A stretch of DNA of 64,000 bases from Zymoseptoria tritici IPO323 (taxonomy: Eukaryota > Ascomycota > Dothideomycetes > Mycosphaerellales > Mycosphaerellaceae), in assembly GCF_000219625.1 (NCBI RefSeq), contig NC_018218.1, positions 4,774,001 through 4,838,000 on the forward strand, given 5' to 3'. Positions 1 to 11,751 of this stretch are shown here, one piece after another. Every line of letters starts with the position of its first letter. The stretch's first letter is position 1. The notes under the pieces are model-generated. The model searched no databases, was not told where the DNA came from, and saw only the letters and a list, made by a program, of their open reading frames with translations. The translations under genes and the position numbers were made by a program.

Positions 1-1
1 G

Positions 2-58
2 AGAAAAGCGGTGGTCACGAAGATGCCGTTCGTGCCCAGCAAGTATCACAAGGAGTAA
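2..58 (+). CDS. possible 3' end of a gene cut by the window start
   Basis: From base 2 one frame is open and ends at TAA 56-58. It encodes a short basic tail ending PFVPSKYHKE. The gene at 179-1216 on the other strand would then be convergent with it. Nothing more can be seen of the protein, and the frame is too short to prove coding. The alternative is that this is simply the 3' flank of a gene lying to the left. Confidence 0.25.
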   Translation, partial: RKAVVTKMPFVPSKYHKE

Positions 59-178
59 TGGAATGGGCAGTAATGTGGAAGCAAATTCATGAATTCGTCC
101 GATCGTCATTCCGTCTCCTTCGTCTCGTTCTGCACTTCAAATTGCATTACACCGATCCGGCCTCGTTCTCCTCCTCTC

Positions 179-1216
179 TCATGCTTCAACCCTCACCGCG
201 ATCCCACTCTCCATGCGCACCGAAGTGCTCACTCGCTTGCCTCCCCCGCCCTCGCCAGAGCGCTCACTCTCTCCACTGGAGCGCGGCGAGTCTCTCCTCT
301 TCAACACACCCTTCACTGGGCTCGGCCGACTCGCCGACGGCCTCAACGCCCGATGCGGCACCCGATCGCCCCGCGAGAACGACCTCACCTCTCTCGGCGT
401 CTCGCACTCCTCGAAGGAGCGGAGAACCGGCGGATCGTTCTCTCGGGCGGGTGCCGCTTTGATGGTCATGCCGGCGGAGATGGTGGCGGAGTCGCCGGCG
501 CAGGAGGAGGAGCGGCGGGCCAAGAGCGATTGAGCTTGGAGAGCGCGACGCTGGAAGTAAGTGGGCTTCGCCCGCATGGCGGCAATACCGCACTGCTTGG
601 GGTGAGTGAACTCCTCTTCCTCCTCCGACTCGCTGTCCGATTCGATTGCATTCTCCGCGTCGCAGGCTGCGACTATGATAATGGCGTTTTTGCTATCCGT
701 TCGAACCGGCTGCGGGCAAGGGAGAGGGATTCTTGATTGGAGATGGAGTTGGGCTATGCCCGAGACGACTTTGCAGGTGGTTTGCTCAAGATCGCTTGTG
801 GCCCAGCGTCCGGTCTTCTGCGGTGGTGGTTCGGTCTGGCGGCGTGGTGGCATTGGTGGACGGGAGAGAGTGCCTGTCGGAGCAGTGGGAGGGAGCATCG
901 AGCTTGTGGACATCCTCTTAAGGATCTGCATCTCTGGTGCGTGATAGAGGGATCCCGTTGGTTGCTGGTATCCTGGCGGTGCGATCGAAATTGGTGATGC
1001 TGGAGTGCCCGGAATTTCGGACGGGTTGATGGATGATGTGCTGGAGGATCTGGCCATGCTTTCGAGGGAGGATTTGGAGGACGATCTGCTGGGAATGATA
1101 AAGCCGTGGGTGATGACACAACCCCTGTCGCTGATGATGGTAGACGGGCGCCTGGGCGTGCTATGAGGGATAGGGCGCTGCTTGGCTTCGAAGATGATTT
1201 GCTCGGTGGTAGGCAT
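179..1216 (-). CDS. hypothetical Ser/Arg/Pro-rich protein
   Basis: This is a single uninterrupted 345-codon frame with an ATG start at 1216. The protein is not recognised. It is low in complexity: a Ser-rich stretch near residues 45-60, Pro-rich PPMPPRR around 115-125, an acidic SDSESEEEEE patch near 190-200, and a basic Ser/Arg C-terminal third containing SPVKGVLKRRDSP. No membrane segment or enzyme motif is visible. The acidic patch and the SP/RS-rich tail suggest a phosphorylated, mostly disordered nuclear or cytoskeletal protein, but that is inference. An unspotted intron could alter either end. Confidence 0.5.
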   Translation of the reverse strand: MPTTEQIIFEAKQRPIPHSTPRRPSTIISDRGCVITHGFIIPSRSSSKSSLESMARSSSTSSINPSEIPGTPASPISIAPPGYQQPTGSLYHAPEMQILKRMSTSSMLPPTAPTGTLSRPPMPPRRQTEPPPQKTGRWATSDLEQTTCKVVSGIAQLHLQSRIPLPCPQPVRTDSKNAIIIVAACDAENAIESDSESEEEEEFTHPKQCGIAAMRAKPTYFQRRALQAQSLLARRSSSCAGDSATISAGMTIKAAPARENDPPVLRSFEECETPREVRSFSRGDRVPHRALRPSASRPSPVKGVLKRRDSPRSSGESERSGEGGGGKRVSTSVRMESGIAVRVEA

Positions 1217-2629
1217 GATGTCCTGGCTCTTGGTAAAGTCGCCTGAACGTGCGTATTTTCCAGCGCTGTGAAAAGCTTGCCCTGGTTGTCTCGATCACTT
1301 GCGACTGGCGAAAGCAATACCCAATGGTCTTGAAATTGCAGAATGCTGGAGCCGGCTCCAAAATTATGCTTCTCTGTTGTGATGGTGTTTGAAGAAGAGG
1401 AACTGCTTGCCAATGGTGCGGTAGTCGTGAATGCTGCAGATGATCGGATGCTTTGCTGGAAGTGCTGCAAATTTGAGGCAAGCATCAAAGAGGTGAGGTC
1501 CGATGAAGCTGCGTTATGACAATGCTGGGAAAGTGCTGCAAGTTCTTGAGTACCTTATGTTGTTGCTGGAGAATTTGAAAAGATGGAACAAAGTGGAAGA
1601 AGCAGACGAGACGGAGGGAATGCGAGCAAAGGTAGCGCACTGCAAAATCTGACAATAAGAAGAAAGCATGAGGTAGAATGGTAGGGAAAGGTCGTGGCTG
1701 TGTAACCACAAACGCTGCAATGGAGAAGATGAAGTGAAATTCTTCGGCGACTCCGAAACGGGAGATCACTTTCCGACTGACATCTCGAGCTCTTTCCGAC
1801 GGAGCAACTGCGCGGCATGATGTGAGTGCAAAGCATCTCCGTCTCGAAGTGATTGCAACCATTCAGTGCGATCATGAGCAGCGCAGTCGATGCTGAAGGA
1901 GGGTGAGCGATGAAGCCAAGGGCGACGCTACCAGCTTTTTGAGACGCGGTAAGTCATTCTCTGGCCCTGACCGCGACAATCCCTGGATCGCACAATCGGG
2001 CGCCATGGAACTTGCTGAGAATGGGGCCACGGCTTCAAGTCCATGTGTCAAGACCGCCCAGCAGTGCGATGGAAAGAAATGTTGAACGTCTCGAGACTGC
2101 CGCGATGTTGGTGCGCATGTGTGTTGCACTTGACGACAAAAGCATCTCGCCTTCCCAAGAGCCTTAGCATCCACAATGCTGCCAGGTAGTTGTTCGTCCG
2201 ACATCTCCTTCAGATGGTCAGCGTCGTCGTCGAGCTAAGAGTGCCATGTCGGCCGTCCGTTCTTGTTGGTAGGCTGGTTTGCTCCGGCATCGACCTCCTC
2301 TCATACGCCGCAGTGAGACCTCGCACACTCCAGCGACGGCTCGTGCATTCTCAACGATCGATTCTCGACGTCGAGACGGAGCAGATGAAGTGAAGGTCGT
2401 CGACTCGTCATGTAGTGAGACCGATGCACCTCTCGGGACGGTCCGGCAACGGCATGGTGGGATGGTTCGTGAGCCCTGCGCATCCGCATCGTCGTGGGGT
2501 CTTGTGAGATTTTGCTGATGGCGCCATAGTGAATGCACAAATGTCCTATACCCACATCTCCACCCAGGATTTTGATCTTGACTCGACAGAACTGTAGCAC
2601 GACTCTCAAAGAACTCATTATAAGAAGTC
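1217..2629. other. intergenic region, no gene recognised
   Basis: About 1.4 kb between the divergent unknown and MET14. Several short frames exist on both strands, but none has family motifs or convincing splice signals. It probably holds two promoters and 5' leaders. Confidence 0.5.
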
Positions 2630-3359
2630 ATGGCAACGTAAGTCAATACTCCACGAGAGGGAAACGCCCAGCCATTGACACAAGCTACAGCAACATTACC
2701 TGGCACGAGGGCTTGAGCCGTAAAGAGCGCACTGATCTGCGCAAGCAAAAGGGCGCGACCGTCTGGTTTACTGGTCTTTCTGCTTCCGGCAAGTCGACGA
2801 TTGCAATCGCTCTCGAGCAACATCTCCTCCAAAAGGGCCTCCAAACTTACCGACTGGACGGCGACAATGTTCGATTTGGTCTGAACAAGGACCTGGGCTT
2901 TTCGCCCAAGGACCGCGAGGAGAACATTCGCCGAATCGCGGAGGTATGCATTGAAGCTGTGTCGAGAGACGCCCGGTGCTGCAAATGCTGACATCTTCCA
3001 AGGTCGCCAAACTCTTCGCCGACTCCACCACCATCGCCCTCACATCCTTCATTTCGCCCTACAAGGCTGATCGCGAGCTTGCCCGTCAACTCCACGCCGA
3101 GACTAAGACCAACGAGTCGCCGCTACCATTCATCGAAGTCTTCATCGATATTCCGGTTGAGGAGGCGGAGAAGCGTGATCCCAAAGGACTGTACAAAAAG
3201 GCAAGAGCTGGCGAGATCAAAGAGTTCACAGGAATCAGCGCTCCGTACGAGGCACCGGAAAAGCCAGAGGTTCATATTCACTCGGAGAAGACGAGCGTTG
3301 AGGAAGCCGTTGTGATCATCACGAAATACTTGGAGGAGCAAGGTCTGTTGGGCAACTAG
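2630..3359 (+). CDS. MET14: adenylylsulfate (APS) kinase, three exons
   Basis: ATP-dependent phosphorylation of adenylylsulfate to PAPS, the second step of sulfate assimilation in the cytosol. Exons are 2630-2637, 2691-2943 and 3003-3359, giving 205 aa, the usual size for a single-domain APS kinase. The first coding exon is only 8 nt (ATG GCA AC). Joined to exon 2 it gives MATNITWH, the family's usual N-terminus, which fixes the start. Introns are 53 and 59 nt and the second has a CTGAC branch site. The P-loop GLSASGKST lies at residues 31-39. The [15 protein letters not shown] and [18 protein letters not shown] motifs of the active site are all present. No fused ATP-sulfurylase domain is seen. 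Confidence 0.97.
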
Positions 3360-3782
3360 ACATCGAACGACACGTACAGAGCACGACGATCACGATTAAT
3401 ACAGAGGCGTGCTATGTACGTACACCGCTTCATAGAGAAAAGCAATGTTATTAAAATTCACGCTACGCAGGGTTGGCACATCGAATGGCGCATACAGAGT
3501 TCTGGCCATACGCGAAGCCAATCACGCCATGCTATCCACCTCTCTGATGAGCTCTTATCCAACCTCGCGACACCGCTTGCAAGAAGCAAGTACAACTAAC
3601 TATTGTACAGCAATTCCCGAAATATGCCTTGATTCCTCCTTCCAACAACACGCATTCAGCTCGTCCTGCCAAAGAATGAAGGAATGACAAGTTCTTTGTT
3701 GTCAACCACCACTGCCGGATCCGAGTCCTCCTGCTCGACATCTCGTGTTTATCTCAACATTCACAAGCGGTGAACGACACTC

Positions 3783-4247
3783 ATGGTCTCTGACGGACCG
3801 CCAAATCAACCAGGAGACATCATGTCCAGGTTTCAGCTCAAACAAAAGCTGCTCTCAATAAAAAGCAAGTCCTTGAGAAGAGCAAAGTCCTCGAGAAGAG
3901 CATACTCCGCCGTGTCGCAGTCTGAACCAACACACCTCTCTACGAACCGGGCAAACTTCGACACGAGTCCAAGATGGATCGCACGAACACAACAGCGACT
4001 GTTCTACCAAAACGCATTGTACCCACCGGTTGGACCAACGTCTATTCATGCTCCCAGGACTGCAACGATGGAGAGACCAGCAGTCGCGTATCCGGAATAT
4101 CTGGCGAGACGGCTCCGAAGGCGTGAGGGACTTGACGAGGGACTGGAGGACGATGATCACAAGACTGCACGGGTCTTGGTTGCAGAGATCGAGCGAGAGA
4201 GCTGGGACGAGGAGGATGACTTGATTGAGATTACGTCCTTTGTTTGA
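3783..4247 (+). CDS. hypothetical small basic protein
   Basis: A 154-codon frame with a genuine ATG at 3783, possibly starting instead at the Met near residue 14. The N-terminal half is rich in Lys, Arg and Ser (SKSLRRAKSSRRAYSAVSQ), which could act as a mitochondrial presequence. The C-terminal third is acidic and ends EEDDLIEITSFV. No family is recognised. It lies convergent with TRM8 about 410 bp away. It may be a real short gene or a chance frame. Confidence 0.4.
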   Translation: MVSDGPPNQPGDIMSRFQLKQKLLSIKSKSLRRAKSSRRAYSAVSQSEPTHLSTNRANFDTSPRWIARTQQRLFYQNALYPPVGPTSIHAPRTATMERPAVAYPEYLARRLRRREGLDEGLEDDDHKTARVLVAEIERESWDEEDDLIEITSFV

Positions 4248-4656
4248 GACGGAGAGATGGCTTTTTGGATTCGAAGGACTTGGATGGCGCATCTTGGATG
4301 GTGAGAGTTGCATCTATCATGGCTGCATATTGTTGCATTTTAAATCACGACGACAGCGGGCATTCTGATGAAGCATAGTTTAGTATACCCATTGCATTCA
4401 CTTCGAATTTATTCTTTATGTAACCTGACAAGGATCATATTTTGAACCAGGGCTTGTCCGACCTCTGTCGGGAGGAGAGCGTTGATGCTGCTGTCTATGG
4501 TAACAGTGGCAGGGACTGCTGCCGATGTTGCGGAGAGTGTGACGGAGAGGCGCACTCTGCATGGCTGAACGTGCTATGGATGTGTCGATATCAATCGTTC
4601 AGACGAATCTTCGAGGCCGCGACTATAACGAATACCATCCCTCACAACACGCCGCA

Positions 4657-5506
<850 letters not shown>

Positions 5507-5754
5507 GACCGCCTATTGATACTCCAGAGGATCAATGAAAGAGAAATGGTATTTGTTTCTGAAGAGAGAGAGCCTTTTCTGGATTGAGGCGTATGCACAA
5601 AAGTTCTTGCCTGAAAAATTCAGGCATCTACACTCGAAATGGAAAATCGGTCCTCCCTCACTCCTAGATAGATGCGAAAGAGGCCGCACATCTTCGAAGA
5701 CACTCCATTGCGAGCGGCAGCCATCACATGCTGATTCGTTTAGCGAACACGTCT

Positions 5755-6085
5755 AAGTACACGCCAGTTCGCGTACAGATCGCCGGGCACTTGACTCTGC
5801 AGGACATACATCGGTACCGTGCAGGGAAGTGAGCAGGCCAGCTTATTGGCAAGCATAATTGAGGCAACACATGCGAAAATCATCCAACCTAGCAGACCTG
5901 ACAAATAGGCGTACAGGTACGTGTGCCGGTAAGCTGTCAACCACGCCTCCGAAGCCGTGCAGGTAAGTTACTTTGCCGTCCAGATAACCGTACATGTAAC
6001 CGTACATGTAACCGTCGTGTAACCGTGCAGAACATGCCAATTAGACCTGCAGGTCATTTAGCAGGACACGTACAAGTTACCGGAA
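5755..6085. repeat. degenerate tandem-repeat tract (dispersed ~33-bp family)
   Basis: The tract holds repeated variants of CGTACAGRTA(A/C)GT, for example GGCGTACAGGTACGTG near 5909 and GTGCAGGTAAGTTA near 5957. It also contains a short local duplication, CCGTACATGTAA twice around 5988-6010. The same motif family recurs at 12.65, 23.36, 50.7 and 53.5 kb. It sits just downstream of the CLC gene's 3' end. No coding signal is seen. Confidence 0.6.
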
Positions 6086-6133
6086 TGTCGATTTAGCGGG
6101 ATATGTACGTTGCGTTGCATTTGAGTGAGCAGA

Positions 6134-8443
6134 TCAAGAATGCTTGAGCTGGTCCAAGTATGCCACAAGTCTCTTCTTGATGATGACTCCCACGAGTCGT
6201 CCGGAGCCCTCTTCCAACATCACGAGATGTCGCAGCCCGAGCTTTGCGAACATCTCGACAGCATACTCGAGTGGCGCCGCTGCGGATATCGTCAACGGCG
6301 TACGCTCGACGGTCTTTGCGATGCTCAGGCCGTGGTCGCCAGTATGACTCTGGCCGAAGAGACGTACCAGTGCTTCGCTTTCGAATGATGCTGGCATCTG
6401 ATCGAGACAGAAGGCTAGCTCATTCTGCGTGACATAGCCAAGGAGTCGATGCTCGCCATCGACGAGAACAAGGCCTGCATCCATCAAGCCTCTCGCCTTC
6501 AGCTGGTTCAGCTTCCTCGCCAACATCGATCGTGGAACCTCCTTCGATTCCGGCACCACAACCGTAATTTCCTCCATCGTCTGTCTGGGCGGAATCAGCT
6601 CCTCCACTGTTGCCTGCAATCTCTGCACCTTTGCCATGGCACATTCGACATCCAAGAATGGATGTCCCAAGATCGACTGTGCCAGATCATAGACACTGTC
6701 TTTCCCAATCGCATCCGCAACCCATTTCGCCACTAAAATAGCAGTCATGTGAGGCACCACATACTCCAGCTCTCCCGTTAGCTCGAACATGATGACGCAC
6801 AGACTGATTGTCATCCTTGAGACGCCAGCGAGGAAGGCGGCAGAACCGACCATAGCGAAGATGCCGGGCGAAATCGATGGGATGAGCTGACCTATTAGGC
6901 GACCAAAGAAGGCGCCTGCGTCCAGGGCGGGTATGATCACGCCGGATGGTACCTTTATGCCGAAGGTCACAATCGTCAGTACGAGTTTAGTCAAGGTGCC
7001 GTGGATGAGCCATGCGTAGTATGAGGACCGAGAGCTGGTGGAGGTTTCCTGCTCGCAAATCCAAGTGGTGGCGGACGCATCCGAACTGCAGTCCACGAGG
7101 AGGTTCTTGATGATAATGTCGCCAGGTTCGCGGGCAATAGGATTCGGGTATTGAAGGAGGACTGTCACGAGGACGACGAGGAAGACTTCCAGGACAGGAT
7201 GTTTCTTGATAATGCCGAAGCCCCGGAACCATTTCGACCAGATGAAGTTGAGACGGCAAAAGAGTCCGCCAAAAACTCCGCCTGCAATGCCGAGGATTAC
7301 AAAGACCAGATAGTGAACAGGACTGTACATTGTCCCGTAGTTGGTCTCGAAAAGAACCAGTTTGCCGGTACCATTTGGGTTCAGTGCCTTCAGTGTTACC
7401 GCAGCACAAAGCGAGCACAGAAATGCCCTCCACAGCACTTTCCGAGGGAAGTACGTCGAGATCTCCTCATACGAGAACAATACACCGCCAATCGGTGCTC
7501 CGAAGGCAACACTCAGTCCCGCCGCACAAGCTGCCGAAAGCATCTCTCTCATCTTCCGACCATTGTCCCGATACTTGTGAAAGTGGCTGGCGACCAACCA
7601 TCCGACACAAGTGGAGATGTGCACAAATGGACCTTCTTTACCCAGACACATGCCTGTCGCAACGGCAAAGACGGCTCCAATAGCTTTGACGACCAATACT
7701 CGGAAGGAGAGGAAGTTTGGTATCACAAAGCCGGAGAGTATGGTTTTGATCTCGGGGATGCCAGAGCCCGCAGCCATGTACATCATTTTGCCAGCTAATG
7801 GTGCGTGTGAGGACAGTCTGTCTTTGGCTGTTGGTGCTGTGGCAGGGAGAGATGTCTTGGTGAGGAGTGTCACGCTCGCGCTGATGATGCCAAAGACGAG
7901 GGCGAAGGCAAGATAGATAGCGTAGGACGATGCGAAGCTGTTCGACCAAGGTTTGAAATGTATACAGTCCGATGCGGTCTCGCCGAGAGTGTTGGCGCTC
8001 CCACTGAGACTCGGGAACCCTTTCTGACAACATGCCTCTCGTGTGGCTAGGATATTCGTCGCACAGTATCCGATCTTCCAGTCGCTCACGGACGCTTCAG
8101 CAATGTCCACGAGGAAAGCTACACAGGCTGTGAATACGCCTATGAGTGCTGCGGCAATCCAGCCAGAAGCCTGATCGAACCAGATGGTCACTCGATGCCG
8201 GACACCTTTCTTCGTCTGTATGGCACGCAATCGAGAGGAGTCCTTTACGAGATCCTGGAGCCAATCGATGGTGGTGTAGTCGTTATAGGCCAGTCTCTCA
8301 CCAGCTGGGATATCAAAGAGCTTTGCTTCTTCTTCCATGACCGGACTTGGACCACCAGCGTCGACCTCATCGCCTCGGACTATCTGGCCAAGTCCGTGAT
8401 CTCCAGTCCTTGGTAGCAGCGGGCTCGCCTCATGGGCAGGCAT
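6134..8443 (-). CDS. GEF1: CLC-type voltage-gated chloride channel / Cl-/H+ exchanger
   Basis: Intronless 769-aa membrane protein of the CLC family, most like the fungal Gef1 group that acidifies Golgi, endosome and vacuole compartments. The ATG at 8443 gives MPAHEASPLLPR. Frame upstream of this is open only from a non-ATG codon. Family signatures are GSGIPEIK (Ser about residue 227), GKEGPFVH with the gating glutamate at about residue 270, and a conserved helix-N region near GVIIPALDAGAFFGR. About ten hydrophobic segments span residues 90-560. Two CBS domains fill the C-terminus (GLVLVDGEHRLLGYV; LRHLVMLEEGSGRLVGVI). The N-terminal acidic/dileucine ASPLLPR resembles an endosomal sorting signal. 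The exact paralogue is inferred. Confidence 0.93.
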   Translation of the reverse strand: MPAHEASPLLPRTGDHGLGQIVRGDEVDAGGPSPVMEEEAKLFDIPAGERLAYNDYTTIDWLQDLVKDSSRLRAIQTKKGVRHRVTIWFDQASGWIAAALIGVFTACVAFLVDIAEASVSDWKIGYCATNILATREACCQKGFPSLSGSANTLGETASDCIHFKPWSNSFASSYAIYLAFALVFGIISASVTLLTKTSLPATAPTAKDRLSSHAPLAGKMMYMAAGSGIPEIKTILSGFVIPNFLSFRVLVVKAIGAVFAVATGMCLGKEGPFVHISTCVGWLVASHFHKYRDNGRKMREMLSAACAAGLSVAFGAPIGGVLFSYEEISTYFPRKVLWRAFLCSLCAAVTLKALNPNGTGKLVLFETNYGTMYSPVHYLVFVILGIAGGVFGGLFCRLNFIWSKWFRGFGIIKKHPVLEVFLVVLVTVLLQYPNPIAREPGDIIIKNLLVDCSSDASATTWICEQETSTSSRSSYYAWLIHGTLTKLVLTIVTFGIKVPSGVIIPALDAGAFFGRLIGQLIPSISPGIFAMVGSAAFLAGVSRMTISLCVIMFELTGELEYVVPHMTAILVAKWVADAIGKDSVYDLAQSILGHPFLDVECAMAKVQRLQATVEELIPPRQTMEEITVVVPESKEVPRSMLARKLNQLKARGLMDAGLVLVDGEHRLLGYVTQNELAFCLDQMPASFESEALVRLFGQSHTGDHGLSIAKTVERTPLTISAAAPLEYAVEMFAKLGLRHLVMLEEGSGRLVGVIIKKRLVAYLDQLKHS

Positions 8444-9687
8444 CCTGTCCGTTTGTTCGTGGCACTTTTGGTCTTGTACGGTATGAAATGTGAGTGATGG
8501 GCTTACGTTGTATATGAGCAACGAGATAACGCGCGCTCGGTATCATGCTCCTGCGGCAATATGAGCCCACTACGCAGAGCGTACGTTCTGGTGGCAGTCT
8601 CTCCATAGCTTGCAGCGATAAGAGCAGCGAGGCACCTCACTGGCTGATAAGACGGCTGCTTCAGCCACCATGCTGCGATTGCTGTGATCAGATGCATCAG
8701 GCGCCACTCGTCAACGAGCCTCCGTGATATGTTCATAAAGCCGGACGTCGAGTCCTGGTACGATGTCTGCCCCTTTCTTCACACGAGACCACCTTCCTTT
8801 GTGGTTCATTGCCGGACTGGACCTTGGCACCGCCAGTGCGACTAGGGGCTCAGGGTCGCGTACCAGGAAAGTCGTGGACTGTAAACGAGCGCAATCCTCT
8901 GCGTCGAATGGCTGTAGTGCAGCCCATAAAGAAGAGAGTGTGTATGTCGGGTACAGCTTCGTACAAGGTCCCAAGGTCATTGAGTTCGGAACTGAATTGC
9001 CAACATCGGAGAAATTTGTCTCTGTCCACGAGATCGGCATGTGCTGCACCGAGCGTGTATCGCTACCGTCGGAAGCCTCCATCGAGCTCGGCCCTTGAAC
9101 CATGCAGCGTACTTGAAGTGCTGCTGCTGCGCGAGTGTGATATGGACGCACTCGATACGATAAACAGCCTGAAATGTTGAGGAAGATGAGCAGATCACAC
9201 CTCTTGCCGACGGTGATGTCGAGATGGAAACGACGATGCGACCGATTTCTCCGCCCTGGCTCTCTCTCACATGCAAAGCGCACCTGACTCGGGCCACAAC
9301 GTCCCCGCTCTGCACGCCAACGTCAAGGCACAGGCATTTACCAGAGCCTAAGGGTCCACCACTACTCCGAAGGTTTCCAGGCACAATCCTCCCGTCCAAA
9401 AAGCAAACCCTCGAATTAGTCCCTCAAACCGCGGTTTCTCAAACACAAGTCGCTCACACGGACATTCAATTTGCCAACCTCGCACTGGCCTTACGAAACC
9501 ACACCGCGTCGCCCGCCGACCATTCTTTTCCGACCCTTGTCCACGCAAATTGAGCCTCTGCCAGGAGCTACCGCCGAGTTTCCCTAGTAGACCGAACGAA
9601 ACGCCGCGTGTCGATTGCGACTCCAGGATTTCCAAATCTGTATCATGAGAGAGAGCTCTCTCAGGATCTGATCGCACAACCAGTACA
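8444..9687. other. intergenic region between divergent genes
   Basis: About 1.2 kb separating the CLC gene and EKI1, which are transcribed away from each other. A GTAAGC..CAG pair just upstream of the CLC ATG (about 8505-8444) could be a 5'-leader intron. Frames of up to 190 codons here show no family resemblance and no consistent splice sites. I see no further gene. Confidence 0.5.
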
Positions 9688-10965
9688 ATGTCTTCGGGAG
9701 CCAGCACAACCAACGGCCACCGAGACGATCGAGTCGACTCCCCACTTGCTCTACGGCATATCAAGTTATCCTTCGACAATGCCAATGGCGAGAAGTGCGC
9801 GAGAGAGCTTGTCGAGGCCTATTCGCCGGAGTGGAAGAACGAGGAGGGCGCGATCGAGTTCGTCCGCTTCACTGACGGCATCACAAATACCCTTATGAAA
9901 GCCACAAAACGACGCCCGGGCAAGACGGACCTCGAAATAGAGCTGGATGCTATTCTGATCAGAGCATATGGCAAGGACACGGATATCCTCATAGATCGCG
10001 AGAGAGAGCTCCGAGCACACAGTCTACTGGCAAATCTTGGTCTGGCACCACCGCTCCTTGCCCGTTTTGACAATGGCTTGATGTATTCCTTCATACCGGG
10101 CGATGTGTGCACACCGGAAGACCTTCGCAAGCCGGAGGTGTATTGTCAAATAGCAAAGCGATTGGGTCAATGGCACGGCGCTCTGCCTATCTCCGCGATT
10201 ACGTCCACTCCTATACTTGACGGTCCCGACAAGAGTCAGAAGCACCTCGCAACGAAGAACGGCAACCAGACTAGGCCGTCGCCGAACACGTGGATCGTAA
10301 TGGAACAGTGGCTGGAGGTGCTTCCTATTAGAACGGACAAAGAGAAGGAACGCAAGAAGGTGTTGACGGCCGAAGTTGCTGAAGTATCAGCAAAGTTTGG
10401 TGACATGCCAGGTTTCGATGGACACGACTACGTCTTCGCCCACTGTGATCTTCTATCTGGCAACGTGATCATTCCGACAACGGATCCTTCTTCACAGAAC
10501 GGCGAGTCCGTTGAGAAGGAAGTTCAGTTCATCGACTACGAATATGCCACACCGGGTCACGCTGCATTTGACATTGCCAACCACTTCGCAGAATGGTGCG
10601 GTTTCGCATGCGACCACAGCCAAGTTCCGACTCGATCACAGCGTCGAGAGTTCTTGAAACACTATGTTGGTTCATACAGATATCACTCCATCTCCGACGA
10701 GGACAACATCGCGGTGGAGATTGATTTCAAGAAAGATATCGACCGGCTCTACGACCAGGTGGAGCAGTTCCGTGGGATTCCAGGATTATATTGGGGCATA
10801 TGGGCTCTAATACAGAATGAGATCAGCCAGATCGACTTTGACTATGCGACGTATGCTGAGCATCGATTGCACGAATACTGGGCATACAAGGAGGAGACTG
10901 ACGGCTCGAGAAAGAGAGAAGGTCGCGAGATGTACGTGCGCGAACAGAGGTGGCATTCGGAGTGA
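9688..10965 (+). CDS. EKI1: ethanolamine kinase (choline/ethanolamine kinase family)
   Basis: First step of the CDP-ethanolamine branch of the Kennedy pathway: ATP plus ethanolamine gives phosphoethanolamine. Single-exon 425-aa protein, ATG at 9688. The Brenner-type phosphotransfer motif HCDLLSGN is at residues 252-259 and the metal-binding FIDYEYATPGHAAFDIANHF begins at about 281. Upstream, RFTDGITNTLMK and the IDRERELRAHSLLANLGLAPPLLARFDNGLMYSFIPG segment follow the ethanolamine-kinase pattern. The run ANHFAEWCGFACD is also typical. Choline kinase is the alternative, but the nucleotide-loop and the GLAPPLLARFDNG segment fit Eki1/EtnK better. No regulatory element was identified. Confidence 0.93.
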   Translation: MSSGASTTNGHRDDRVDSPLALRHIKLSFDNANGEKCARELVEAYSPEWKNEEGAIEFVRFTDGITNTLMKATKRRPGKTDLEIELDAILIRAYGKDTDILIDRERELRAHSLLANLGLAPPLLARFDNGLMYSFIPGDVCTPEDLRKPEVYCQIAKRLGQWHGALPISAITSTPILDGPDKSQKHLATKNGNQTRPSPNTWIVMEQWLEVLPIRTDKEKERKKVLTAEVAEVSAKFGDMPGFDGHDYVFAHCDLLSGNVIIPTTDPSSQNGESVEKEVQFIDYEYATPGHAAFDIANHFAEWCGFACDHSQVPTRSQRREFLKHYVGSYRYHSISDEDNIAVEIDFKKDIDRLYDQVEQFRGIPGLYWGIWALIQNEISQIDFDYATYAEHRLHEYWAYKEETDGSRKREGREMYVREQRWHSE

Positions 10966-11751
10966 ACAGCGATTGGTTAAAATGGGCATTGACTGCGGGC
11001 CATTCGTTCAACACTTGCCCTGGCCCGCAAGGGACTGGTAATTCTAGGATTTGAGGAGTCTGGAGGGAAGAGAAGGAGGGTGTTCGAGGGCGAGAACCGA
11101 CTCTGCTGATGCATGCTGCTACGTCGTTCCGACCGACGAGCTCAACATGGAGAGTCGAGATTCTGCGGAGAAAAGCATGAGCGTATTGGCATACAGCACA
11201 TTGTTATGTGCTTCTTCCCGTCTTTTTTCATGACCCTATTTGGCAAGGGTCGGTGGTTGCTTCATGGTGTTGGTGTCTGTTCTGCGAAAGTTTTCGGCTT
11301 GCTCTGTGTCTTTCGAGTCTTCAACACGACGATACCCGTTGCTACTGAGTCGCGCGATCTGGGAAGAGATGGAATGAGGTTGGGAACGAACATTTGAAAG
11401 ACTCTTGTGCATATGTTTAGGTCAATGTGTAGTGACCTGATAGGGAATATGTGATTGAGTGACTGAAGTGAACCTGGAAGGTTCAAGATTGACACATGAG
11501 GCGCTCGTGGTCATAGGCGGTATCATTCTAAATATCGGCCATGTCAATTTTCTGCCTCAGGCACTTACTTACACGCGCATGTGAACTTCACAAGTGAAAG
11601 AGCTCAAAGCACTTCAGCGATTCGAGTCCAGCCCGAACACTGACACGCAGTGATTGTCACACGCCTCGGGCCTTTCGATGCTCGCTTGTGCCAACACTTT
11701 GTCCGCGCCATGATATTGCGATAGAAACGACAACATCCCACTCGCGCGACC
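10966..11751. other. intergenic region, nothing recognised
   Basis: About 0.8 kb between two same-strand genes. It shows no repeat, RNA gene or convincing frame. Confidence 0.5.

Noticed and set aside
8444..8521. N-terminal extension of the CLC protein from 8521
   Set aside because: The frame starts at a TTG, not ATG; the first ATG at 8443 gives a normal N-terminus.
8711..9283. 190-codon minus-strand frame between the CLC and EKI1 genes
   Set aside because: No family resemblance and low-complexity-free but random-looking composition; lies where divergent promoters are expected.
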